This document shows positions 14,524 through 26,800 of a stretch of 64,000 nt of DNA, in pieces. The stretch comes from Echinococcus granulosus (lineage: Eukaryota > Platyhelminthes > Cestoda > Cyclophyllidea > Taeniidae), in assembly GCF_000524195.1 (NCBI RefSeq), contig NW_020170415.1, positions 721,152 to 785,151 of the forward strand, in the 5' to 3' direction. The notes beneath the pieces are model-generated. The model made no database searches. It saw only the letters and a program-made list of their open reading frames with translations, and was not told the DNA's origin. The stretch's first letter is position 1. Each line of letters begins with the position of its first letter. A program made the position numbers and the translations under genes.

Positions 14524-15045
14524 GATTTTGACTTGATTATGTCCCTTCCTCCACTCACCTATGCGCCCGTTTCTTTACAATATGGTGGCATCTTTTAGAG
14601 GGCTATCAAATTTTATCGAGACAAGCTTTTGTCTCTCAACATAAATCAAAGTGAAATGACAACGACCACAGAAGACAAATGAAATTCCATTCGTCTTATG
14701 CCCTGCTCACAAAATTTACCTCTTTAATAGCCAAACGTCAGTGAATTCAGATTCTCATCTTTCGACATATTCACTGACTTCGAGTAAGTTATTCATTCCT
14801 TAACCCAGAGGGCAAAATTTCCTCTTCATTAACGTTGGAATAAATTTAAGGCCTCGAAAATTTCCCTGTAAACACTACTTTTTATGACTTGGTAATCTCA
14901 GTCAAATAGAGGAAGGGTGGGACAATACCGGGACCCAGTTTGGATAGACTGCACAAAAGTTTTCAATTTATGAAAAAGTGCTAGCTTCTTTGCGCGACTC
15001 GTTTTATGCTAGAACTTTGCCTGACTTATTAGAGTGTTAGGTATT

Positions 15046-17255
15046 AATCATTTAAAAGGCCAAATCGGGTAGCATTAATGTTCCGCCACCGATTCATAAA
15101 CAAGTTCTCGTTGTTGCTGGAGCAGCAGGTGGCTGCATACATTTAAAGAGGGCATAATGCACAGTTTTGGCAGGGTGACAATTGTAGCTTACTTGAATTT
15201 AAAAATAGAAAATTTCCCTGAAATCCCGACATGTGTGTCGACTGCTCAAAGGGAGCACGAGTGGTGGAGTGGAAAACAAGAGCTAACGAGTTACTTTCCG
15301 AAAAGAAGGTCCTCTTCTTTTGCATTGTCAGTGTTCCGCAAAGAACTGGTGGTGGGTCTGAATCGGCAACTTCTCTATCCACTAATCGGGTCCGATCGTT
15401 GTGCAGCACTGCGACATAGTCAAAACATCTGCAAAAAGTAAGGGAGAAATGTCTAAAGTCTTTCGAAATCTCTATGCTATTCTTCTGGATAAATAAATTT
15501 GGAGAAGTTTGAAGTCAAAAACTTGCATTAATATTTCATGCAAAGTTTTGAATTTTTTCTGAGTTAAAGCTGTTCGTCAACGAAATGTTGTTGACCAATT
15601 GCTGCTGAATTATTTACGACAGACTTGCCGAGTGTCAAACCACCCTCTTTATGATTTACGTTACTGCGGGCTGCTTATGCCAATTTCCACGTCACTGAGA
15701 ACTGCATGTATATAATTAAAAGGGTTTTTAAGAAATTTTGTGATCTACCTTCAAAACACTATAGAGAAGTGAAACTTACATGTCTATTCGAGGTGGACTT
15801 AGGTCAAGAGTTAGGAAGGTGAGCTGTACAATTTGGAATGGAAGTCCTTGAAATAGGTAGATAATGCAATCTGTTTGAGGAGGATAAGGGGAGGGGAAAT
15901 TGGGAGATTTAAAGACACCATGAAGTCGCTTTACACTCGAGAATAGGTGGCACCGACAGTCTACAACAGACAGTCAAAAGTAATTCCGGTATTTCAAGAA
16001 TGGCATTTTTATCCTTAAGCGGATGTAATTTGCTGAGCAAAATAGCCAGAACGATTGTCAAATTCAAGATTTTTAGATGTTCTAGTATTTCTAGCCAAAA
16101 TGTTCGTCTGACAGTGAACAACGTTAAGCTGCCATTGGAAAATTTTAAGGCACTCCTAGGCAGTAGGGAAATGCTTTATTTAATATCAAAATGAAACAGC
16201 AAGATACACGAGAATTGGGGGCAATCTTCAGGTCCAAAATGAGTTTTCTTAGAAGTTCTTATAATTTTATTAACTGGTTATCCTGCAGATAAGCAAACTG
16301 TTCTCATGCCTTCCTCTACTCTCTTCCGCGCCTTTATGAAAATGCTCTGCAGTGTCCTAAAAGGTCAACAGAATATAGCAATCGGAAGCATTTAAACAAG
16401 GATAAAATCAAGAGACCGTAATTCCGAATTAGACGTCAAACATTGGCCATCCCCAATATATGCCGCCATCCTAATCTTGTACAAAAAATATTCCTTTGTG
16501 CATGTAAAACCAAGCATCATTACTGCCACTTGATTAAATTGCTAGAGCAAGCACTTCCTATCTAAATTCTGGCATTTGTCCACAAGTTTGTCACATTTTA
16601 AAATCAAAATTATTCCTGAACTGAAACAACAGCTGAACACATTTTACTATAATCTAGTGTCGGTAATGGAAACTTTCGTGATCCGTTAGATTACTTCGAT
16701 TTGAAAATACGATAAGTGCATTTGTGATTGCAATCACGCATGTAGTTCCATTTTAGAATTTGGATTTCTCACACAAACAAACAAGTTAGTAAAGAAATTT
16801 TAACAGTTACTAGAAGGCTTTTTTATGACGCATCATTCTAGAAAAGGCTTATATGGGACTTTGTCTCGTGGTGGACTCGCTGCCGGAAACAAATTCACGA
16901 CTGCTTTTTCCCATGGCAAATTGGCATTTTCCCAGAGGCGCTGTTAACAGTTGATCAGTGCATAAAATCATAGCTATGGGCTTGAACTGAATTTCTTTTG
17001 TCAGAAACAGGTTTTATGAAAATATCATGTCAAACGAATGATATCAGTTCAATTTAATAAATATGCATATGTTTCATTTTTATTTTTACTAAGTGGAATT
17101 GACAATAGGAGTACGAATATCGACTTACTTGGATTCTGGATGACTACTAGGGGGTCCATGCTTGGGGGTGATCGAAGACCTAAAGATGACTGACTGCAGG
17201 CAATCAGCAAAGTGAAGGTAATCAGTTTGTCTTCTGTCCCTAGGCGACGCATCAT
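15046..17255 (-). CDS. Secreted or membrane CUB-domain protein
   Basis: Exons: 17255-17129, 15870-15780, 15428-15193, then a probable terminal exon 15132-15046; introns 1258, 351 and 60 nt, with strong GTAAGT/GTAAGC donors and matching phases. Exon 1 encodes a start Met, a basic stretch and a hydrophobic core LITFTLLIACS, a typical signal peptide. Exons 2-3 encode one CUB domain: GLPFQIVQLTFLTLDLSPP, then CFDYVAVLHNDRTRLVD, then LCGTL and SNSLALVFHSTT, ending in GFQGNFLFLN. These are the standard CUB strands with two cysteine pairs. The usual first CUB strand is short or missing, because exon 1 joins directly before the first conserved Cys. CUB domains mediate extracellular protein or ligand binding; the partner cannot be told. 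The final exon (Cys-rich, stop at 15046) is less certain, and the gene may extend further. Confidence 0.75.
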
Positions 17256-17370
17256 CTCAAGGAGGAGCAATTAGGGGTCGCCATTTACTTCATCAAATAG
17301 TCAGGGCTTTGTCACTTCCTGCAGTGGACATGCCCCCGTGCATTTGAGATGCACTTGTACCTCCTCCCTC

Positions 17371-17400
17371 CCATTGGCTGTTGTGCCTCCGACCAATCAG
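17371..17400. promoter_or_regulatory. Paired CCAAT boxes upstream of the CUB gene
   Basis: CCATTGGCTG (17371-17380) and GACCAATCAG (17391-17400) are inverted CCAAT cores 20 bp apart, 120-145 bp upstream of the CUB start codon. NF-Y binds such sites in animal promoters. The orientation would allow activity in both directions. Inference from motif and position only. Confidence 0.45.
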
Positions 17401-18684
17401 AGGGTTTATCAAGAGCAAGGTTTAAATAGCTTAGAAAGTATATTCGCAACTGTTTGATATTTTGCGCTTTCAAGTGCGCTCTACCATTAATGCATTAGGC
17501 AATAAATTATCTGTTTTACTTCTTTTCCTTTACCTCTTAAGGAAGTGAGGAATGCACCAAAGTAAATTGATTGCTCAAATCAAAATACCATCTGTGGATT
17601 GGAGTTCAGGGTTTCGCTGTTTGGTTGGTCTTGGGACAAGGCTTAAGGTTACTAATCAAACAGTATTTACATCTTCCTTTGACTTTGTCAAATCTCGGAT
17701 GCACAAAATTCTTCGCAAAGTCAAAGGTTCTCTTTCTAAATTGATTAAAGAATTTCAGAGAATTCTATTGCAACTACTTTGGAAATGTTGTACTTGGCTC
17801 TGTTTCTGGCAAATCGAATTAATTACTTATTTAGTATTTTTAGTAAATCATTAAATAGGGTTACAGTTGAGTACTCAAAATTCTTCTGTAGTATCAAGCG
17901 AGTGAAGGAATCCTTTTGCAACGTTAACAATCTCATTAATTTTAAAGCGATTATTGCAAAAGTTTGTTTTAAATTTTAGAATGCTAATAATGTATCATAT
18001 GCATTAATAACCCTAATTCATCCTTTCACAATCGAGTCACATATAAGTGACGTCGCGACTTTCTTTTTCTTGAGCCCAGCGCCACAACTGCACGGCATGT
18101 CTGAAGCGATCCGAGACTTCCCCAGAGACAAAAAGAGGGATAATGCTGAGGCTTTCAGGAGGGCTGGGGTCTACTGACATGGTCCAGGGTCCATACCGCC
18201 CAGCGAAAATACAGAAGCGCCCAAAATGGAGAGTTAAGTATATTATCAAAGTGCTACGCATAGTTTTATCAACTTGTGTTATCTTTTTGCAAAAAAACCT
18301 GTTATATCAATTTGGATGAATTTAAGACAATAAAAGGGGTGTTTTCTGGATGGGGGTATTTATTGTTCTCCTCAACTAGCAAATTTATTCTAAAGAAGAA
18401 TTCATGATTTTAATTTGTAACAGAACGGTGTATGTCTAGAATGAGTATTTAACTAGGCGAGCTCCTCGGTCTCCATAATGTGCACTTCCGTTTGAGCTGT
18501 CTAGTCTTCCGGTTGCGCCTAGGGCCTCTCGATCCTTCTGCATGGTGATAACTAGCCTCCCATCATGGCATGGCTTACTACGGCTTCATGGACGGCATTA
18601 GACAAGAAATTTTCTGTTCTCACTATTCATGAGTTTAAGCCCCCAAAATTTGACTGCTTTCTGGCTCGGCTATTTATCTAAATT
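17401..18684. other. Intergenic DNA between the CUB gene and the gene at 18.7 kb
   Basis: AT-rich. Contains plus-strand open frames at 17552-17854 and 17779-17979 without recognisable similarity, and one inverted copy of the dispersed repeat near 18105-18228. Confidence 0.45.
18105..18228 (-). repeat. Dispersed repeat family, inverted copy
   Basis: The reverse complement matches the family seen elsewhere here: a CGCTGGGCGG-like block, a GTATGGACC...CATGTCAGTAG block, then an AGCATTATCCCTCTTTTTGTC block and GAAGTCTCGG. Degenerate copy. Confidence 0.5.
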
Positions 18685-19432
18685 TTATGGAGAGCATTCC
18701 CTAAATGTAGAACATGCTAATCAAAAGTAACGAAATGACGAATAGGACGGCAGTTAAAGGAGGAACAATTGCAGACGTGATATCAATCATTCACTTACGA
18801 AATAAAAACTCAACACCCCTTTGATCCTAACGAAATTTAAGCTCACACTAGAGTGGGCAGAACTCGGAACCTTCGTTCCCCAGTGGCGCGCCTTTACTCA
18901 CCTTGGTAATCTTCGGAAACGGGATACTTTTCATCTCCACTTCACATTGTCTGATTTGAGAAGCACATGAGTTGCTCCAGACCTCATGATCGGTCTCAGC
19001 CTTTACCCAACTGCTCTTCAGAAACTGCCAAGAGAATATTTTCATTACAATAATGCTCAATCTGTATCAGGATTTTTCCATTCTTCCTTCTTCTACTTAC
19101 AAGATTTGCTTCTTGTCAAGAAATTAGCAGAGAAAGAGAATAGTGAGCACTCAATTAGCAGTTGAAAGAATTATATTTTGATTCTCTTTTCTAATGCTTC
19201 TTCTTTTAACCCGGATTTTTCATTGTCTCTACCTGCAGCATTAGTCCAATGCTTTATTTATTTCCGTTCTACATTTTTTCATCGAATTTAAAACATTTTG
19301 AATGTTCTGATGGGTAAATTTCAAGGGATATTATTGAGCAGTCACTGAATTCTACCACCTTGTCCTCCACTCCAAGGAAAAAGTTGTTGTGGCCTTGATG
19401 GGCATCAAAAAGTGGATGGAAGAAAAGGGACG
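18685..19432 (-). CDS. Unidentified spliced gene (3' part)
   Basis: Four exons join in phase on the minus strand: 19432-19359, 19024-18902, 18826-18799, 18716-18685 (stop). Donors are GTGGTA, GTGAGT and GTAAGT, with clear acceptors (CCTCAG, TTGGCAG, CGTTAG, GATTAG); introns 334, 75 and 82 nt. The second exon is open in only one minus-strand frame. The encoded segment contains FHPLFDAHQGHNNFFLGVED, SSWVKAETDHEVW and IRQCEVEMKSIPFPKITK, and has several Cys. I do not recognise the family. The 5' end is unresolved: a donor-bearing segment at about 19472-19593 may precede it, but its phase does not fit simply. The reverse strand of the first exon is also partly open. Confidence 0.45.
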
Positions 19433-20510
19433 CTGAGGTGATAATTTTAACTTCTACTCAAAAATAAACACTTACCCGCAAGTCTGCGTGGAAGGTGAGT
19501 TCCACGGAGAGATAATAAAACAACTTTTTGATATTCTTGTTATTCTGTCTACTCTTATTTGCGTTGAAGTGATAATTAGAGGTTTGTCTACATAAAGACA
19601 GCCTACAACGGATGTGTCTCAATCTAAATAACTTCAATATTCCTAAAATTTTAATGGGGAAAATAATTGTTATTTGTGTTTAGATCCCAAACAGAAGGGA
19701 TAGAAAGGGACTTTATTTTTTGTGGCTAGGGAAAGATAGCATTAAAAGGGAGATGGTATCAGACGGCACCATCGATCTGTGCACTTAACTTCCCCTTCTT
19801 CCTCCGCAGTTACGACGTTTCTGGTATCGATGACTCCATCGTATCGATATTGTGTTGCTTTGTCCGCGGTCTATCAAAGGATCCAGCAGGAAAAACTTCA
19901 TAGTAAAAGGGCTGTTTTCAACAGTCCCTGAAACACCTCAACTTATCTGGTTGAGCTGTCGGCTATTTAAAACACAGGAAACTTGCGTAAAAGATTTAAA
20001 GAGTGATGCCCGCCACTCCTGATTCCTTAACAGCCAAGTTTATTCCATGCAGCGGTTACAAGCCGTTACTTCGACGTGCAAACGCAGTTTCTTCAGTGAT
20101 TTCTGAAGATAGGGTGGTTGTTAAAATGAACAGGAAAGAAGGCCACCAAATGTATTCGCAAAACTACAAACAAAATCGACGTTCTTCACTTACACATACG
20201 TTTATCAGTACTCGGCCCACCAAAAATTCGAGGCTTGTTGGAAACGTACTGCTACTGTATTAGGTAGGAGTTTGTTCGTGTGGGTGTGTATTAACGCCAA
20301 GACTTCCTGCCCTCCGCTGGAGTGATTTTACCGAAGTACGAAGCAGCACTTCAGTAAATGAAATTCAAGTCGCCTTTTGTCCAATTCACTTAATTACTTA
20401 TGCGCTGTTAGTCGTATGACTGGGATCTAAGAAAACGTCTTCAATACTGGGGAATCGCCGCTTTTTGCTCGTACCTTTTAAAATTGGACACTCAACATAG
20501 ATCTAGTTTT

Positions 20511-20524
20511 GGTGTGTGTGTGTG
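20511..20524. repeat. Short GT microsatellite
   Basis: Seven GT dinucleotide units in a row, give or take one at the edges. Similar shorter GT runs occur near 38738 and 45566. Confidence 0.6.
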
Positions 20525-21948
20525 AATCCAAAGCTAGAAAGCTCCCCTTTCAAAAACATATAATTTGAGTCTTTACTTAAATTGCCGACGAAGTAGGGCA
20601 TCAGGAATTTTACTTTTCTAAAATGGACTTTATAAGTTTTATTTTACAGAATGCTTACAGTTGAAGATGTAATAACGAGGAATGTGTACCTTAAACACGC
20701 CTTAATTGCCATTGTCAGTTAATTTACCACGTGTAGGAGTTTTTGCCCTTTCGGTAGGTGACATGTCTGCAGTTATGGGTTTAATTATTTGACGTCGCAG
20801 CCCTCTCCGTCTCGAGATAAATGATTAAACGATTAATTGTCGTTGGCGGCAATCTTTTCGCTTACCTGTAGAGTGGTCTCAGAGCGCTACATTATTTAGC
20901 TACCTAGCCTTAAAGCATAGGTTATGGGCACCGAAGTACAAAGTTTGCGTGTTCACTTGACTACAGGTCTCAAAGGTTAGTGCAAAACGTTGTACAAAAG
21001 TGGTGACAAGTGCTGGTGCAGAACACTGTAGGATATTGAAAGCAGGCCAATCTTGGAAGTCCTAATCTGGATGGAAGGCAGCAGTGATAGTGCCTGCACG
21101 TATTGAGAAGCGGGCAGAGCGAAAGTCTTGAAGTACGTATCTTACGTCATTCATTACAAGACGCAATATTCAGCGGACATCTGCTCGTATGAAAGACTTC
21201 TCTTGCAGTACGGCACAGGTATGGGACTCCCAGCCGTGAAAGAGAGAGCTCATTGTTACCGTAGTAGTCGAAATCTATGGCAGCCATTCCTGTGAGCATT
21301 CAACATCTCAGCGCTCGATAAATGCTTAAGCTGCAGCAGAATCTCACAATAGATGGGTCCTTTATTAGAAAAGTAGAATACAATCATCCGCAAATCTCGG
21401 AAATTTTAAAATTTAGCTTGCGGAAGAGCTTCTAGCTGCACTGTGCCAAAAAAATATCTTAACTGGGAAAGCCAGATTCTTTTGGATCGTCTATAGCAAA
21501 TAGATCGCTTTATTTTGGGACTTCAACGAAAATTCTGCAGTGAAAGCGCTAAAGTCCATCACCATTAATGGCTAAGTGAAGCAGACTCGTCTGAAATTAT
21601 TCATCCATAGGGATAAATATCCCAAAGTCAAGGCCATATGCTGGCAAAAGTGTCCAGATTTAGCAGAAGGACATGTCGAAATCTAATTGCAGTCCTTCCT
21701 AATCCTCCCAAATTAGCTTATGGTTTTGTAATTTCGAAAGTCCCGGTTTGACATGAGTGGTGTTATGAAAATTTTCATTATCTCTGTAAGTGCGCAATCC
21801 GACCAGTAAATTTTATTAAAAAGTGATCATTCTTTGACCACCAAATCTCCAGTCATCGCATAAATCGTTTAACTGGGCATGCTAAAAGTAAATCTCATAA
21901 AATCCCTCACTTGTGTGGTTATTGCCTCGAAATGGCTTCTGTACTGAC

Positions 21949-21976
21949 GTCAATCATGACTTTCCTCATGATTGAC
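21949..21976. repeat. Perfect 11-bp inverted repeat (hairpin)
   Basis: GTCAATCATGA at 21949-21959 is the exact reverse complement of 21966-21976, with a 6-nt loop. No T-tract follows and no transposon ends are evident. Function unknown. Confidence 0.6.
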
Positions 21977-23344
21977 ATCTATGAGCTCCCAATGCTGTGG
22001 GCCCGGTCATACTAATTAAGGTGTTTCGAGTTAAGGGAGAGATAAAGACAATTGCTAGAATACATGTGAATATAAAGGTCTTATCCTCTTCTAAATCATG
22101 CAGGTCAGAAGGCCCATGTTAAAGTGCATAAGGCGCTGCCAAAGCGGCTACCTCAACCGGAAGGATTTGCATCCACCCTCCTAGTAGGTTATCCCAAAGA
22201 AGTGAGCTGTTTTGCCAGGTCTCTTGCCTATTTGATGGAATTCTCATTGACAGCGTTCGGAAATTCATGAATCAGTTGGAATTCTCTTAATGTATCATCG
22301 CCACGAGCATTTGTTTCGGTACATCTGGCTAAAGGCACGAGCTTTGTTGTCAACTTTGATATAAGGCTAATGATAAATCTGCTTCCCCTCTAACATTCAT
22401 TCTGAGGGGGGGCAATTTGCGCTTCCATTGGAAAGCCGCCAGCCGCTGCCTTCAATCATTAGCCCAAACGTCTTTCTTGGTTAGAGTCAAGATAATTATT
22501 TTAGTGCAGAAAAATTTTGGGAAATTTTTCAGTAATAGTTACTTTAAATCAAGATGTACGGACGATCGCATGGTCAATTTTGCTGCGACTTAAATGTTTT
22601 TCTTTGGGGGTAGGGGTGACAGGATACTTGCGCTGCCATGTCTACTACTTAAATTCAAAGAGTAAATAACACTAATGACCGTTTTCTTGTTTACATATTA
22701 CTATGAAGGCGAAATCCTCCGTTAATAGACACTTCTTATTCAATCCAGCCTACCAAGTCATCATTTCATCTTTATGTTTATAGGTTTCGCTCCTCAGGAA
22801 TTCGTTTTATCACCTTTCGCCAATTTGGCATCGCCCGCTTCACTACTTACTAATGATAAAGTGTAGAGTGGCTCTTCTCAATAGAAATCCAAATGCAAAA
22901 AATGCTACAAACGTAATCTTACATAGCTTTACTGAAATGGAACACTGGCCCAAACCTACCCCTTGTATGGTAGGTCAAAACACTAAACCAAAATTTGACA
23001 ATTTTATTTTGGCGCAAGAATTAGAGAAGTCGAATGAAAAAAAAACAATTTAATCACCACAATGTCGCAAAGAAAGCATTTGTGATATCATATGATATAT
23101 GACAAGATCCACCATTGTAACTGAGGGGATTAATTTGAAAGGGCGTTTGTCATTCACGTGGACTTCCGCCTCCACCTTAATTTAAAGCCACAACGAAATT
23201 AAATGGGAAGTGTCTGTGAAAATGCTTCTTTTCATCCGAACAAAAGCTGTCTTTAGGCCGTAGGTAAACTATGCAGTGTCACTTTTTTAAAAAGCTGAGA
23301 ATTTCCTAATGACCATCATTTGAAAAATTTTGATTTTCTGTTTT

Positions 23345-23680
23345 AACTGTTTTGGTTCCGCGAGCACTGAGTACTCCGCTTTCGTATTTTAGCTAGGCGG
23401 AATGGCATCAGGGCCATGGCATTAGCCCTTTAAGCCTACTACACGTCTGTGAAACAATTTCTGTCTCAGTGTTATGTCCTTTTCCTACTTCAGGGAAGAT
23501 TCGAGCAAACGCATGGGTGTCAGCGGAAAGCAAACCTGATCCTAAAGGACAAGTGTCCTTTCACCCATTGCTGAATGCTAAACCTTAACGTAACAGAAGA
23601 AGAACTTATGCTGCGGATGGGGGAATTTGTGGCGATCCCCATTGAGAAGATTGAAAAATAACGCCTACCTTCGGCAACCA
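23345..23680 (+). repeat. Dispersed repeat family, long copy
   Basis: Shares with 31265-31540 a GAGCACT...CTCCGC start, a GGCGGAATGGC/GCCATGGCATTAGCCC block, CTTCAGGGAAG, CCTAAAGGACAA, a TGCGGATGGGGGAATTTGTG block and a GATTGAA...CGCCTACCTTCG end. About 330 bp, the longest form seen. Confidence 0.6.
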
Positions 23681-24257
23681 TCTTGGTCCCGTGTTTTGCA
23701 TGACTGCTATTAAAAGTTAAAGCAGCATTAGCTGTGGTCGTGATACATCCGGAAAATTGGTTCCGGAGCTGTTCACAGTACCTGTATGAAGATGTTGCTG
23801 AAGTTACACATGATGTCTCCTTCAGCTCTTTACCAGCTAGATAGAACTCAGATAGATATGGCTGGGCAGAACTGAATTAAAAAAGCTGTAGGGAGAAATG
23901 GACGCAAATCCTTGTCCTCATGAAGTTATTTTATATTTTATTCCTAATTAAATTACTTACCTTTTGGACAAGTGTTCTTACATCTATCGGTGGATATAGG
24001 AGGTGGACTTCACATTTCCCTTCCAAAACAGGCCGTAACCCCAGGCGCAGTAGAATTGCCAAGAGGGTTCAGTGACACTGGTACGATTGTATCATGGATG
24101 TATTTCTTACATCTCTGACAACATTGTGGTGACCGACGGGGAGAGCAACAAAGGGAAGCGCCGGGGTAGACGCTCAAAATAACATAGAGGGATGTGTAAT
24201 ACTTTTGTAATTCTAGGGTAATTAAGGCTCTGCTTTTGTGCTTCCGCTGGCTAGCAT

Positions 24258-24375
24258 CACCTCCGAGCCATGTCACTAGCCCCCCAGGCCTTCTGTACGT
24301 CGGTTATGCATATTATGCCCTAGTATTGTCTCCTTTCGTCTTCGAGGATGTCTCAAGCTTTACATATATTACCAC
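24258..24375 (+). repeat. Dispersed repeat family, copy
   Basis: GCCATGTCACTAGCCCCCCA, CTGTACGTCGGTTATGCATA, CCCTAGTATTGTCTCCTTTC and GTCTTCGAGGATGTCTC follow the family order. Confidence 0.55.
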
Positions 24376-25784
24376 GCAGAGCTCAATTATTTAGCGTTCT
24401 AATCTATTAAAATTGAGGAATTAATATTAAAAAGTAGACAATTTTGGTTTTGAAGACATAAATAATCGAAACGCTTGTTTGAAAATTATTTTCGAAGACT
24501 CTTGGTTTAAGGAAATTTCACGAATCTCAAGCCGGAGGGATTTGGACCGTCGACGAATCCAAATTGGGCAAATAATTCACCAACATCGAGAGCGTTGTAT
24601 GCCCAAAACCCGACCATTTATGGAGGAAGGCTTTGAGTGCAATGAAATGGGATGACATCCTTTAACCTAGGAAAGAAGAAGCAGAAAAACAACTAGTTTA
24701 AAACATGCATTAAATCATCCAGCTCTCTTTTTGGCTTCGCAGTGTGACAATGTGGGAGGACTACTGAACCACTTTTAAATTCATTTCCTTTTAAACGCTA
24801 CTGTTTAAAAAATTAGATTTTCTGTCCATTTTAATCTTTGTCGAGTCTTTTCTTCCCTTGATTAACATGGCAACTGGTTGGTGTTTTAAAGGTTACGACC
24901 GCTATTAGCACAAACTAATGTAGCACGGTAGAATAGTTAATCTGTGAAACGATTAGTTTCGTCAAATCTGCTTACAAAAAGGGGAGAAAGAACATTCATG
25001 TCATGACAATTTTTTAGCAGGGATTCGAGTCACAATATTATTTATCTGATGGGCTGAGTTAGGGAGGAGAGTCGACCTATCACTGTGATATCGCAAGGGC
25101 GGTGCGCAGGAGAAATCCTTTCTCGTGACAGGCAAGGTGGTTATCTTGATAACTATAGGAAAAAACCAATTACAGTAGTCAGAAGGAAAAGAAAAACGGG
25201 AATATATACATGGTATGCATAATTTATTTAGTATCCTGTCCCTTGGATTAAAATTATCAAAGGTTCAAATCTCCTCGTCTCCTGAATGACGTAGGTGAAG
25301 TCAAAATGAAACGCAATGATGAGAACCTTGAAATTCTTTTCCCCACCAATGCCAAAATTCAACTACAGGAGCAGTTTTATGGGTAGGCACAATTAATGTG
25401 AAGTCTAATCACATTTATAAGAAATTTGATTTGATCATAAGCACAGGAGTTTCCCGCGTAAAAAATCCACTTGAAATGATTAGTTAAAACGCTAAAATTA
25501 ATCTAAAATGCGTAATTTTGGATTTAACAGAGAAGTTAATGAAAACAACGTGAAATTGAAGTACCTCTGCTTTTACCATCAACTATCTTGTTATCCTCTC
25601 AAGCATATTTTGGAGTTGACGAGCTGCAAAGTGTGTGGAGTAAATGATGCTGAAAGTGATTTAACACCTTTTGGATAGACAGGACTAAATTTTATGAGGA
25701 AACTTAATTTAGGTATCCAGATTTATGTATTCTTTTCCTATTTAAATTATACATATTACTGACGTGTTATTTCAGCTCTTTAGA

Positions 25785-25925
25785 CTTACATGAAGACAAA
25801 AGCTGTCAAATACTAGGATAGAAAATGTATTGCAGAAGTAGAGGAGAGCCGAGGGGCTGCTGGCGTAGACTCGAGGCCATTTCGTTAGCGGAAATAAAAT
25901 TGCGGAGACCCAAGTGCCGGAGAAT
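25785..25925 (-). repeat. Dispersed repeat family, inverted copy
   Basis: The reverse complement reads GGCACTTGGGTCTCCGC, then an ATGGCCTCGAG block, AGCCCCTCGGCTCTCC, AATACATTTTCTATCCTAG and GTCTTCATGTAAGTC, in family order. Confidence 0.5.
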
Positions 25926-26667
25926 CAAAACGAAAAGATAAACAAGTAATTGAAGCATTACATAAGGCTTCATCGCTTTTTGGCGTCGTACTTGACGGTC
26001 ACCTTGGTCAGCGTTCCTCATAGACCATTAAAACGTAGCCGACGCACCAGTCATTCAATTTACATGCAAGGGAGCAGATATGTGACTGTGGCGTCACTGA
26101 TCTCTGTAGATTTCGTCCTGTTTGCGAAATGCATTGGAGGGGAGGGGTGAATTTGCAGTCTTTCTTTTTTTGTCCACCGCTCATCATAAAAATACTGGTC
26201 TAAAAGCAGTCATTAAATGGAGGGCGGTGTTTAAGACCATTTCATGGGGCCATGGTTTCACTTCTCCTTTACTTTACGACTTTAATTTTAATTCAATGCT
26301 GACTAGCCAAACTTATCTGGTTTCTATTAGGCTAGTAATAAGGTGGAGAAGGTACTGCGAGTTTGCATAATTGATGTTTGCATACAGGTACAGTAGACAG
26401 CTCTGGAAGGCACTTTCTTAGACGGCTCAGGGCTACAGTTAGTGCTCTTTTAGTTGTTGACAGCATTCCTGAAGAAAGTGGGATTGAGGAGGTTGCCAAA
26501 AGCGGAGGTCACCTGTTCTCCTCCTGTCAGGGATCCTCATTGATTCTCCCATCCGTGGCAAGTGCCCTTCTTTCGTCACGTTAAGACTTGGCAGCCAGGA
26601 GTGAAAATCAGGAGAGCTGTCGGTTATGATCGGCTTCGCTTTCCTCTGCTGCCAATGTAGCACCCAA

Positions 26668-26800
26668 GGACTTACCCGAAGGCGAAAAAAGGGATAATAC
26701 AAGGACAGAATATGTACTTCAGGCGCATAGAGGGGTTGTGAGGGAGGTACTGACATAGCTCAGAGGCCATGCCACCCACTGGAAGCACAAAATTTGAGCC
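26668..26800 (-). repeat. Dispersed repeat family, inverted copy
   Basis: The reverse complement contains GGCATGGCCTCTGAGC, TGTCAGTACCTCCC, GTACATATTCTGTCCTTG, TATTATCCC and CGCCTTCGGGTAAGTC, in family order. Confidence 0.55.

Larger units (their letters stand above)
19433..23344. other. Gene-poor region, left part
   Basis: No gene could be assigned. A strong plus-strand acceptor tract ends at 19809 (CTTCTTCCTCCGCAG) and is followed by about 40 open codons in one frame. A plus-strand ATG near 21753 reads 11 codons to a GTAAGT and could splice to an acceptor near 22106. Both are weak candidates. A short GT microsatellite is at 20511-20524 and a perfect hairpin at 21949-21976. Confidence 0.4.

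Noticed and set aside
14464..14531. NOSIP-like exon (LPSFW motif)
   Set aside because: Only five residues match; the following sequence does not resemble NOSIP, and that frame meets a stop after splicing.
19341..19434. Plus-strand exon reading EFYHLVLHSKEKVVVALMG
   Set aside because: The frame reaches a stop before any good donor, while the minus strand has matching splice sites and phases with three further exons.
19472..19593. Signal peptidase subunit 3 (SPCS3)
   Set aside because: A short minus-strand stretch (NIKKLFYYLSVEL) resembles SPCS3, but the expected W-D-K and G-N-x-N-V-T blocks are absent nearby and the peptide is AT-rich, so chance is likely.
25261..25285. tRNA gene or tRNA-derived element
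   Set aside because: A GGTTCAAATCTCC B-box-like string is present, but there is no A box, no cloverleaf and no acceptor stem.
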